Shown in pieces: positions 1 through 6,014 of a stretch of 14,702 nt of DNA. Source of the stretch: a bacterium (GTDB lineage Bacteria; Patescibacteriota; Microgenomatia; UBA1400; RBG-16-45-19); NCBI GenBank assembly GCA_003247275.1, contig QKAA01000053.1, positions 1-14,702 on the forward strand. The letters are read 5' to 3'. The notes below the pieces were generated by a model that did not search any database, was not told the origin of the DNA, and saw nothing but the letters and a program-made list of their open reading frames with translations. Every line of letters starts with the position of its first letter. Within the stretch, counting starts at the first letter, position 1. The translations under genes were made by a program, and so were the position numbers.

Positions 1-554
1 AATATCAACTTCCCCAACTCAGCGACGATATTGGCGCGACCAGAATCGCCTCATTAAATCAGCTATTCAAAAATGACGGCATAATCTTACCCCAAGATAA
101 TCGCATCGAAGTGTATGATGTTGCCAACCTACAAGGACAATCAGCCGCTGTTTCCATGGTTGTTGCCATCAACGGCAAGATTGATCCTGAACACTACCGC
201 TACTTTTCTATTAAATCGCTTAACACTCCAAATGATGCCGCCATGCTAGTTGAAGCTCTCACCAGAAGAAGTAATCACCCAGAGTGGGGGACAGCCAACC
301 TCATTGTTCTCGACGGCGGTAGACCTCAAGTCGTCGCCGCTAAAAAAATCATCAACATTCCCAGTCCTATTATTGGCCTTGCCAAAAAACCTGATCGACT
401 CGTGCTCGTTAAACCAGATAGAACTACAGACACTATTCCCCTTGACCCCCACAATCCTGGCGCTCAATTACTCGTTCAATTAAGAGATGAGGCTCATCGT
501 TTTTCTCGAAAACTCCATCACAAATTATCCACCAAAAAACTACTCCAATCTTGA
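1..554 (+). CDS. uvrC: UvrC, excinuclease ABC subunit C, C-terminal part (5' end off the window)
   Basis: The reading frame is open from the left edge (first full codon at position 3) to TGA at 552-554, giving about 183 residues of the C-terminal RNase H-like nuclease domain of UvrC, which makes the 5' incision in nucleotide excision repair. Visible family motifs are YDVANLQG (codons 114-137; counterpart of the usual F-D-I-S-H/N-x-x-G), the VLDGGRPQ loop around 306-329 (usual DGGKGQ), GLAKK near 376-390, and LRDEAHRFSRKLHH near the end. These carry the metal-binding acidic residues and the conserved His/Arg patch. The GTG at 111 is an internal Val codon and not a start, because the homology continues upstream of it. 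The protein ends about ten residues after the DEAHRF motif, so the tandem helix-hairpin-helix DNA-binding domain that usually closes UvrC is absent. Identification is strong. The N-terminal GIY-YIG half cannot be seen. Confidence 0.9.
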   Translation, partial: YQLPQLSDDIGATRIASLNQLFKNDGIILPQDNRIEVYDVANLQGQSAAVSMVVAINGKIDPEHYRYFSIKSLNTPNDAAMLVEALTRRSNHPEWGTANLIVLDGGRPQVVAAKKIINIPSPIIGLAKKPDRLVLVKPDRTTDTIPLDPHNPGAQLLVQLRDEAHRFSRKLHHKLSTKKLLQS

Positions 555-579
555 GATTATCCAAAAATTAAGCTAAAGT
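551..579 (+). promoter_or_regulatory. candidate sigma-70-type promoter for the YvlD-like gene
   Basis: TTGAGA at 551-556 and TAAAGT at 574-579 are separated by 17 bases, a good match to -35/-10 spacing. The -35 box overlaps the uvrC stop codon, and transcription would start roughly 10 bases before the ATG at 597. This is based on hexamer similarity alone. Confidence 0.35.
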
Positions 580-596
580 AAGACTAAGAAACTAGT

Positions 597-983
597 ATGA
601 AACAAGCCCTTAAATCAATTCTCGTTTATTCCGTTGCCATCGCTTTTTCTAGCTTATTCTTGCCTGGAATCGACTACTCCGGCAGAATTGAAACCCTCAT
701 TATCACCGCAATTGTTATGGGTATCGCCAATACCTTCATTCGACCTATCCTCAATCTGATTCTCCTCCCCATCAACATTATTACCTTGGGACTCATCGGT
801 ATTTTCATGAACGCCATAATTTTATTTATCGTCACCCTGCTTGTTCCCGATTTTAATATTACCGCCTTCCAATTAAACGTAGGCGGCACTCTCCTCACCA
901 TTCCCATGATTTGGTCATATCTCGTTTGCTCGTTTGTCTTAAGTTTTGTGACCAACATTATCCGCAAAATTATCAACAACTAA
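597..983 (+). CDS. PF04020-type (YvlD / 'phage holin family 4') four-helix membrane protein
   Basis: A 128-residue, very hydrophobic protein with about four membrane helices (roughly residues 6-26, 34-52, 54-84, 96-120) and a basic C-terminus (IIRKIINN). The stretch ANTFIRPILNLILLPINIIT (residues 44-63) followed by LGLIGIFMN is the hallmark of the PF04020 family, which includes Bacillus YvlD and is often annotated as 'phage holin family protein'. The biochemical role of the family is not settled. Many members are ordinary chromosomal genes, and nothing nearby suggests a phage. The length matches the family. The gene lies 42 bases after uvrC, possibly with its own promoter. It was considered and rejected as an ATP synthase subunit a: it is far too short and lacks that family's conserved Arg/Asn/Gln helices. 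Confidence 0.8.
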   Translation: MKQALKSILVYSVAIAFSSLFLPGIDYSGRIETLIITAIVMGIANTFIRPILNLILLPINIITLGLIGIFMNAIILFIVTLLVPDFNITAFQLNVGGTLLTIPMIWSYLVCSFVLSFVTNIIRKIINN

Positions 984-997
984 AAACTCACGCCACA

Positions 998-1006
998 TGA
1001 TACAAT
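998..1006 (+). promoter_or_regulatory. candidate extended -10 promoter for secG
   Basis: TGATACAAT (TG, one base, TACAAT) lies 32 bases before the secG ATG, in the short gap after the YvlD-like gene. No convincing -35 box is seen, which is normal for extended -10 promoters. Almost the same string, TGATACAGT, occurs upstream of the atpF gene in this window, which gives mild support that both are real. Confidence 0.45.
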
Positions 1007-1038
1007 GGCATGCGTTTGAAACAAATTAAAGAGAGCAT

Positions 1039-1242
1039 ATGAATTTTTTACTTATTGCCCAAATCGTTACTTCAATTATTTTAGTTATTCTTATCATTCC
1101 TCAAGGAAGTGGTGGGGGAATTGGTAGCGCCTTTGGCGGCTCCTCCTATCACACTCGAAGAGGTATGGAAAAAGGCATCTTTGGATTAACCATTGCTGCT
1201 GCTGTTGTTTTTATCCTACTTGCAGTTGCTGCCTTAATCTAA
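1039..1242 (+). CDS. secG: SecG, protein-export channel subunit
   Basis: A 67-residue protein with the SecG layout: a first membrane helix (residues 3-20), a glycine-rich cytoplasmic loop QGSGGGIGSAFGGSS (22-36) leading into TRRGMEK (39-45), and a second helix (46-66). The loop corresponds to the conserved Q-x-G/S-G-x-G-x-x-F-G-G signature of SecG. SecG is the accessory subunit of the SecYEG translocon and assists SecA-driven export. It is at the short end of the family's range but complete. The start is supported by a purine-rich AAAGAGAG just upstream (ending 3 bases before the ATG, close for a ribosome site) and by the extended -10 element further upstream. The next gene starts 9 bases after the stop, so the two are probably co-transcribed. 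Confidence 0.9.
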   Translation: MNFLLIAQIVTSIILVILIIPQGSGGGIGSAFGGSSYHTRRGMEKGIFGLTIAAAVVFILLAVAALI

Positions 1243-1251
1243 ACAAAATTC

Positions 1252-2625
1252 ATGATTAAAAAACTAAGAATTTGGTCTTGGATAGTTTCAGCATTTATCA
1301 AAAAGTATGCTATTGGCATCACCATTGGGACCATTGCCGGCGTTATTTTAGTTGTCTACTTTGACCCCATACTCAAAATGCTCCCCATCACCAATACCCA
1401 GCATATTGGCCGAATTGGGTCTTTCACCCTGGCACAGTTACCCCTTGATATCCAACAACAAGTTTCATCTGGACTAACAAAAATAAACCAAAAAGGGGAT
1501 TGGGTTGCTGATGTCGCCAACACCGTCAACATCAACCAAGACGGAACCCAATACACTGTCACCATCAACCCCGAAACAACTTGGAATGACGGAACGCCAC
1601 TAACTACCGCCGACATTGAACTTAATATTGCCGACGTCACCATTGATCGACCCGATCCTCAAACCATCACTTTTACCCTTCAAGAAGCCTTCGCCCCATT
1701 CCCCACTATTTTGTCTCAACCCATTTTGCGCAAAACTAAAATGGGTTTTATTAGAAAGAAAACTGAAATTTCCGGTATTAATGAATTTTCTATTACCGAC
1801 GTTGAAACCAACGGGCAATATCTCAAAAAAGTTATTTTATCCTCTGGCAACAGCGTTAAAGTTTATCACTTTTATCCCACTGAAGAAGACGCGCTAGTTG
1901 CCTTTAAATTGGGTCACATCGATACTATTGAGGGTTTATCAAGCGCCCCAATGGATCAATGGAGCAATGTTTCTATCGAAAAAGAGCCTGATCCTAATCG
2001 CTACCTCACCCTCTTTTTTAATACTGCCGACCCCAACCTTCAAGATAAAACCATTCGTCAAATGCTTGCTTATGCTACCCCCAAAAGCACCGATGATGAT
2101 CGAGTTATTAGCCCGATTAGCCGCAATTCTTGGGCATACAACCCCCAAGTTAAACCCTACCTCTACAACTTAGATACTGCCAAAGAAATGCTTGATAAAA
2201 TCGTCGCCGCCAATCCCAATATCGAATTACAAATCACCCTTACCACCACTCCCGCCTATGTTGATATCGGTCAACAAATTGTTGATGCTTGGAATCAATT
2301 AGGTGTCACCGCCAACCTTCAAATTGTTTCTTTCCCTGACACCAACGAATACCAAGCCCTCCTCATCGGCCAACAAATTCCTGATGATCCCGATCAATAC
2401 GCTCTCTGGCATTCAACCCAAGCTACCAACATTGCTAAATACAAAAGTCCCAAAATCGATAAACTCATCGAAGATGGTCGTAAAGAAACCGATAAAGATA
2501 AACGCAAACAAATCTATCTCGATTTTCAACGATTTTTAGTCGAAGATTCTCCCGCCGTCTTTTTACAAGAACTTCCTAATTTCACCATCGCCAGAAATGG
2601 AGCTCTCTCCAAAAAAACCAACTAA
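1252..2625 (+). CDS. membrane-anchored ABC-type solute-binding protein, family 5 (peptide/oligosaccharide-binding type)
   Basis: 457 residues. An N-terminal membrane helix (about residues 19-37) follows a basic MIKKLR... segment, and there is no lipoprotein Cys, so the protein is probably held by an uncleaved anchor with its body outside. The SBP_bac_5 fold is recognisable from NPETTWNDGTPLTTADIELN (the family's x-W-H/N-D-G-x-P-x-T-A-x-D-V motif), DPQTITFTL, FNTADPNLQDKTIRQMLAYA (typical 'N-p-p-l-x-D-x-x-v-R-q-A-i-x-y-A') and, near the end, KSPKIDKLIEDGRKETDKDK and DFQRFLVEDSPAVFL. Members bind peptides or other small solutes for ABC import. No permease or ATPase gene accompanies it here, and the protein is shorter than typical DppA/OppA (about 500-540 residues). 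It follows secG by 9 bases and has no clear ribosome site. Its stop codon overlaps the stop of the opposing gene. The ligand cannot be predicted. Confidence 0.82.
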   Translation: MIKKLRIWSWIVSAFIKKYAIGITIGTIAGVILVVYFDPILKMLPITNTQHIGRIGSFTLAQLPLDIQQQVSSGLTKINQKGDWVADVANTVNINQDGTQYTVTINPETTWNDGTPLTTADIELNIADVTIDRPDPQTITFTLQEAFAPFPTILSQPILRKTKMGFIRKKTEISGINEFSITDVETNGQYLKKVILSSGNSVKVYHFYPTEEDALVAFKLGHIDTIEGLSSAPMDQWSNVSIEKEPDPNRYLTLFFNTADPNLQDKTIRQMLAYATPKSTDDDRVISPISRNSWAYNPQVKPYLYNLDTAKEMLDKIVAANPNIELQITLTTTPAYVDIGQQIVDAWNQLGVTANLQIVSFPDTNEYQALLIGQQIPDDPDQYALWHSTQATNIAKYKSPKIDKLIEDGRKETDKDKRKQIYLDFQRFLVEDSPAVFLQELPNFTIARNGALSKKTN

Positions 2626-3344
2626 GGATACAAAAAGTGTGAGGCAGAAGGCAAATCTCCTCCTGGCTCATACCGCAATTCCCGCACATCAGTCGCTTCA
2701 ACTAAATTAATCTCTGCTTGAAACAGTAGTGTTTGATTAACTCCAACCATCTGGCGATTTGTCACATGCATTGCAGCCTTAGGTACAATCACAATTCCGT
2801 CTTTGACGATTGAAGCACTAACTCGGGCATCTAAACCTTCCAATACAGACTTGTTATAAAGTGACACATCAACAATCAATTTTCTTTTTATTTTGTCAGT
2901 CGCATCAAAAACAATATGAGGATTCGAGAAAGTAATTGTATAAGCAGCAAAATCATAGGTGCCATCCTCACCAAAAGGAACTTCAGAAATTACCATTGAC
3001 CCCTCAGTTACCGCACTCGCTGACGCCACCAAAGCCGACGAAGAAGCGATTTCTCCTGCAGATGAAGCTGTTACTGTCATTAATGGATCGGGAAGGGGAG
3101 AAGGAGTCGGCATCGCATTAATCACTTCAGGCTGAACATCCGTTGCCCCCAATGTTTGTGGATTAACCACGGCATCAGCAATCACTTTCTCTTCAGCTGG
3201 ATTTTTAGAGGCAAAAAAAACTCGATCAGTTAGAACAAAACTCCCCACAATCAATAATGACAACGTCATCGCTGTCGCTACCAACTCATCCCTAAATCCA
3301 CCACTCAAATTAATTCCTGTCGTATTCTCCCGCACTTTATACAT
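2622..3344 (-). CDS. single-pass membrane protein with Ser/Ala/Pro linker and extracellular beta domain, unknown function
   Basis: 240 residues, not recognised as a named family. A short cytoplasmic N-terminus is followed by one membrane helix (about residues 21-40), then a low-complexity linker (about 45-117) with PTPSPLPDPL and a Ser/Ala-rich run. A C-terminal domain of about 110 residues (118-228) follows, with alternating hydrophobic residues that suggest a beta sandwich (TITFSNPHIVF, KRKLIVDVSLYNKS, SASIVKDGIVIVP, QTLLFQAEINLVEA). The pattern 'LIVDVSLYNKS' vaguely recalls DUF4352-like extracellular domains; that is only a resemblance. There is no Cys and no catalytic motif. The gene starts 5 bases after the stop of the upstream minus-strand gene, so the two form an operon that diverges from the Ig/c-subunit fusion gene. 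Its TAG stop overlaps the TAA of the solute-binding protein gene by 3 bases. Confidence 0.7.
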   Translation of the reverse strand: MYKVRENTTGINLSGGFRDELVATAMTLSLLIVGSFVLTDRVFFASKNPAEEKVIADAVVNPQTLGATDVQPEVINAMPTPSPLPDPLMTVTASSAGEIASSSALVASASAVTEGSMVISEVPFGEDGTYDFAAYTITFSNPHIVFDATDKIKRKLIVDVSLYNKSVLEGLDARVSASIVKDGIVIVPKAAMHVTNRQMVGVNQTLLFQAEINLVEATDVRELRYEPGGDLPSASHFLYP

Positions 3345-3349
3345 AAAAA

Positions 3350-3907
3350 TTACTTGCTATCTGACTCCCTCGATTTATAAATTCGCTCAGCTTCCAAGAA
3401 AATCTGTTGTTCCACATTGTATTGTGTCAAACCAGAAAATATCGGATCCTCCAATATTGCCTCAGGTCTCAAAGAAGTCCACAACTTCATTTTATCCAAC
3501 AGCATCTCCACCACTGTCACCAGCGCCACCAACTGATCGTGTCTTATTTGCATTGCCCAAAAATAATCCTTGTCAGGATTACCACTCTTCAATTCATGGG
3601 CTTTTGCTAACACAAAAAATTCAAAACGTTCTGGACTATCTAACGCCGTTGCCATCCAAGAATCAATAAACTCTGGCAAGTGAATTAACTGATCAATCGC
3701 GTTAAGTGCCGGCTTTCGATCATCACTCGAAAGTGACCTATTTGCCACCATTGCTAGGCGTTCCCAAAAATCTAATCTCCCGGTACAAATTGACTCCGAA
3801 AGTACCCGATATTTTTTCATCTCTTGCAACACAAAATTTCTCAAGCCCTCACGATCTACTCGACTAGAAGAATCAATAAAATAACTTGGCAAGAAAAACC
3901 TCCTCAT
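3350..3907 (-). CDS. hypothetical soluble helical protein of about 185 residues
   Basis: The reading frame could start as far upstream as 4036 (228 residues), but that would overlap the divergent signal-peptide gene, and its extra 43 residues look like untranslated sequence. I therefore take the ATG at 3905-3907, whose product begins MRRFFLPSYFIDSSSRVDREG. The product is soluble, mostly helical, and rich in aromatic and charged residues (LDFWERLAMVANRSLSSDD, PERFEFFVLAKAHELKSGN, YFWAMQIRHDQLVALVTVVE). It has no membrane segment, nucleotide-binding motif or metal cluster that I can see, and I do not recognise the family. It sits 5 bases upstream of the single-pass membrane protein gene and is probably translated with it. 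It shares a 53-base divergent intergenic region with the c-subunit fusion gene, so co-regulation is possible. Confidence 0.6.
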   Translation of the reverse strand: MRRFFLPSYFIDSSSRVDREGLRNFVLQEMKKYRVLSESICTGRLDFWERLAMVANRSLSSDDRKPALNAIDQLIHLPEFIDSWMATALDSPERFEFFVLAKAHELKSGNPDKDYFWAMQIRHDQLVALVTVVEMLLDKMKLWTSLRPEAILEDPIFSGLTQYNVEQQIFLEAERIYKSRESDSK

Positions 3908-3960
3908 TGCCCGGCAAGGCACAACAATAGTATATTGATCATAGACTAAAGTATATACAT
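3908..3960. promoter_or_regulatory. divergent intergenic region with candidate -10 elements in both directions
   Basis: This AT-rich 53-base gap separates the divergent minus-strand pair from the c-subunit fusion gene. On the minus strand TATACT occurs twice (3955-3950 and 3934-3929). On the plus strand TATATT (3931-3936) and GTATATACAT (3951-3960) are -10-like. No convincing -35 box pairs with any of them. If the 3951-3960 element is the real plus-strand -10, transcription would begin after the ATG at 3961 and the ATG at 3979 would be the start. Confidence 0.35.
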
Positions 3961-5925
3961 ATGCCAAGACAAAAAAAAATGTACCACTGGATTGTCCGAG
4001 TTGTTTTTGTTGCTGCTCTTTTTTTGACAAGCGCACTAACTGTTAAGGCCCAATCCGCCGTCAGTTTCGAATTTGACACCTTCAACACCGGCACCGCTAA
4101 AGTTGCTGGACTTCCTTTTCAAGTTACTATTACCGCCCTTGATTCAAACGGCGATACTGCTGTTGGATTTAATAGTCCAGCGCTACTTGTTGACGAAACT
4201 AACACTATCTATCCCAACCAAACATCCAATTTTATTAATGGCGTCTGGACTGGCATGGTCTATGTTACTCAGAGCACCACTGAAAATACCATTACTGCCT
4301 CGTTAGGCACCGTTATTGGTCAGTCAGAAATCTTTTCCGTTTCACCTGATAGTCGAACCCCCTTTATTTCTATCGTTTCAGGCAATAACCAAACTTCAAT
4401 TACTGGCAGTCAGCTGAGCTCTCCTTTTCGAGCTCAAGTTGTTGATACGTATAACAACCCCATCCCTAACCTCGGAGTCAATTTCGTTGTAGCCAACGTT
4501 CCCACCGGATCTACCGGCTACAACCTTACCAATAACAGCGCTATTTCCGATGCAAATGGCTACGTTAGTACTGTACTTCGTCTTGGTAAAAAAGCCGGCT
4601 CTTATGTCACCACTGCGACGGTTAATTCAGGCTTTCATCACTCTACTCAATTTTATGCCACCGCCACCCCTGGCCCATTAATTTCCATGGCTATTAAACC
4701 TTACGTCGCCGTTATTCCCGCCGGCAGCACCCTTCCTTTTGAAGCAATTGGTTATGATCAATACTACAACGAAGTCAGCAATATTCCTGTTACCTGGTCT
4801 ATCCAAAATGGTGGTGGCTCTATCGACTCTACTGGAGTCTTTACTGCCGCTTACATCTTGGGAAATTTTACTAACACTGTTAAGGCTACATCTGGAGTTG
4901 TTGGTGCTAATGCTAGCGTCAATATTGTTGATATCTATCAAGGAACCGGAGATGACACCAGTTCAGGTACCGGTGTTGGTACTGGTATTGCCGCCACTGT
5001 TTCCGCCACCCCCGTTCCTGTTTCCGGCGTTCTCTATAATCTTCAAATAGAACCAGATGTTCTCTCCGTTTTACAAAATGCCCGAATACCCATTGTGGCT
5101 CAAGGAGTCGATTTTTTTGGCAACCCAGTTTCTGGCGTTACCTATTCTTTTCAAAGTACTGGGGATCTCGGCACCCTAACCCAAACAGGAGCAAATGCCG
5201 CTCTCCTTACCGGATCAGGCACTGGCGTCGGTAGCGTTATTGTTACCGCTACCCAAGGAGATGTAACTCGCACCGCTAGTGCCATCGGCAGTATTGGATC
5301 AGGTATGAACCGCCGTCTCGTGATTGAAGATATCGAAAGTCCCCAACAAGTCGGCGAGCCCTTTACCATCTCCATCGCCGCCAAAGACAGCTTTAATAAC
5401 TTTATTACCGACTACCAAGGCCCCTTAGTTATTGCCGATACTACTGGTACCATTGATCCTGCCGTGGTTCAACCCAGTGACCAAGGCATTTGGTATGTTC
5501 AAGCCATTATTAGTGTTTCTCACCCCGAAGTCTCCATTACCGTTGCCGGCGATGGCATGGTAGGTGTTAGTAATGTGTTTGAAGTTACTGGTGACCCCAA
5601 AAAAACTGATCTGGGTTTGGGCGGAGGAACTGCCTTTGGCGATATTTTAGGTGCCTCAATTTCTGCCAAAATTGATGAAGTAATGAAGGCTCAAAACTTA
5701 AGTAAATACGTTGTTCTTAAATACATCGGCGCCGGCATTGCTGCTGGCTTTGGCATTTTAGGCGCCAGCGTTGGTGGAGGTCTTATGGCTTCACGAGGTT
5801 TGGAGGCGATTGGCCGTAATCCATTCGCCAAAAGTCGCCTTCAAGCCAACCTTTATATCGGTTTAGCTGTCTTCATCGCCGCTGCTTCCCTCGCTGTCTT
5901 TGCCTCAACCGTCATCATGCGCTAA
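3961..5925 (+). CDS. atpE: secreted multi-Ig-like-domain protein fused to an F-type ATP synthase c-subunit hairpin lacking the ion-binding carboxylate
   Basis: 654 residues in the usual atpE position. Basic n-region and signal peptide: residues 1-30, likely cut after VKA-30. Ig-like beta domains: about 32-128, 132-235, 238-324, 356-445 and 450-543, recognised from the repeating 'x-A-x-D-x-x-x-N-x-x' strand pattern; domains 2 and 3 resemble Big_1 and Big_2 types. A Gly/Thr/Pro linker covers 325-355. Residues 575-654 form a c-subunit module: helix 1 with IGAGIAAGFGILGASVGGG, polar loop GLEAIGRNPFAKSRLQ, helix 2 LYIGLAVFIAAASLAVFAS. Subunit c normally forms the rotating ion-carrying ring with both ends outside the cytoplasm, so an exported N-terminal extension fits the topology. 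Aligned with standard c subunits, the essential Asp/Glu is Ile639, and neither helix contains an acidic residue. The first ATG is used; the ATG at 3979 (after a run of A) is a plausible alternative. An atpF promoter may lie downstream. Confidence 0.85.
   Translation: MPRQKKMYHWIVRVVFVAALFLTSALTVKAQSAVSFEFDTFNTGTAKVAGLPFQVTITALDSNGDTAVGFNSPALLVDETNTIYPNQTSNFINGVWTGMVYVTQSTTENTITASLGTVIGQSEIFSVSPDSRTPFISIVSGNNQTSITGSQLSSPFRAQVVDTYNNPIPNLGVNFVVANVPTGSTGYNLTNNSAISDANGYVSTVLRLGKKAGSYVTTATVNSGFHHSTQFYATATPGPLISMAIKPYVAVIPAGSTLPFEAIGYDQYYNEVSNIPVTWSIQNGGGSIDSTGVFTAAYILGNFTNTVKATSGVVGANASVNIVDIYQGTGDDTSSGTGVGTGIAATVSATPVPVSGVLYNLQIEPDVLSVLQNARIPIVAQGVDFFGNPVSGVTYSFQSTGDLGTLTQTGANAALLTGSGTGVGSVIVTATQGDVTRTASAIGSIGSGMNRRLVIEDIESPQQVGEPFTISIAAKDSFNNFITDYQGPLVIADTTGTIDPAVVQPSDQGIWYVQAIISVSHPEVSITVAGDGMVGVSNVFEVTGDPKKTDLGLGGGTAFGDILGASISAKIDEVMKAQNLSKYVVLKYIGAGIAAGFGILGASVGGGLMASRGLEAIGRNPFAKSRLQANLYIGLAVFIAAASLAVFASTVIMR
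4054..4344 (+). repeat. Ig-like domain 1, similar to domain 5 of the same protein
   Basis: Residues 32-128 align by eye with residues 450-543: AGLPFQVTITALDSNGD against VGEPFTISIAAKDSFNN, TNTIYPNQ against TGTIDPAV, then GVWTGMVYVTQ against GIWYVQAIISV, and SEIFSVS against SNVFEVT. This looks like an old duplication at the protein level. The DNA is no longer repetitive. Confidence 0.6.
5308..5589 (+). repeat. Ig-like domain 5, similar to domain 1
   Basis: The second copy of the domain type described at 4054-4344. It is the domain nearest the membrane, joined to the c-subunit hairpin by about 35 residues that contain a Gly-rich stretch (LGLGGG) and a predicted amphipathic helix (AKIDEVMKAQNLSKY). 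Confidence 0.6.
5683..5925 (+). other. c-subunit module of the fusion gene, with an internal ATG giving an exact 80-residue c-like protein
   Basis: The in-frame ATG at 5683-5685 (Met575) would start an 80-residue protein with the usual length and layout of a stand-alone subunit c. Upstream bases (ATTGATGAAGTA) give only a weak purine-rich ribosome site. Whether a short form is made cannot be told from sequence. It would lack the ion-binding carboxylate too. Confidence 0.35.
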
Positions 5926-5940
5926 CCCACCCAATTCTCA

Positions 5941-5970
5941 TTGATTTACACTAGATAATCCTGATACAGT
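5941..5970 (+). promoter_or_regulatory. candidate promoter for the atpFHAGDC genes
   Basis: TTGATT at 5941-5946 and an extended -10 TGATACAGT at 5962-5970 (hexamer TACAGT at 5965-5970), with an 18-base spacer, lie in the 89-base gap after the fusion gene. Transcription would start near 5977, about 40 bases before the atpF ATG. This would let the F1/stator genes be expressed apart from the fusion gene. It shares the TGATACA core with the secG candidate. Confidence 0.45.
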
Positions 5971-6001
5971 AAAGAGGTATATACAAACAAACTCTACAAA
6001 C

Positions 6002-6007
6002 GAGGTG
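6002..6007 (+). promoter_or_regulatory. strong Shine-Dalgarno site for atpF
   Basis: GAGGTG ends 7 bases before the ATG at 6015. It is the clearest ribosome-binding site in the window; most other genes here have little or none. It fixes the atpF start and suggests independent, efficient initiation for this cistron. Confidence 0.7.
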
Positions 6008-6014
6008 ACTGCCC

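Noticed and set aside
597..983. Four-helix membrane protein as a candidate ATP synthase subunit a
   Set aside because: At 128 residues it is about half the usual length, it lies far from the atp genes, and its motifs match PF04020 clearly.
3971..3979. Run of nine A just before the second ATG of the fusion gene as a programmed slippage site
   Set aside because: It affects only the first few residues of the signal peptide. Starting at ATG 3979 makes it irrelevant, and nothing else suggests recoding.
3908..4036. Longer upstream start for the 185-residue minus-strand gene (43 extra residues)
   Set aside because: It would overlap the signal-peptide region of the divergent fusion gene by 76 bases. 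The added residues look like translation of the AT-rich intergenic region, and a good internal ATG exists at 3907.
4920..5020. Gly/Thr-rich coding stretch with recurring GGTACCGGTGTTGGTACTGG-like bases as a DNA repeat
   Set aside because: It is a short low-complexity protein linker (residues about 325-355) without regular DNA periodicity.
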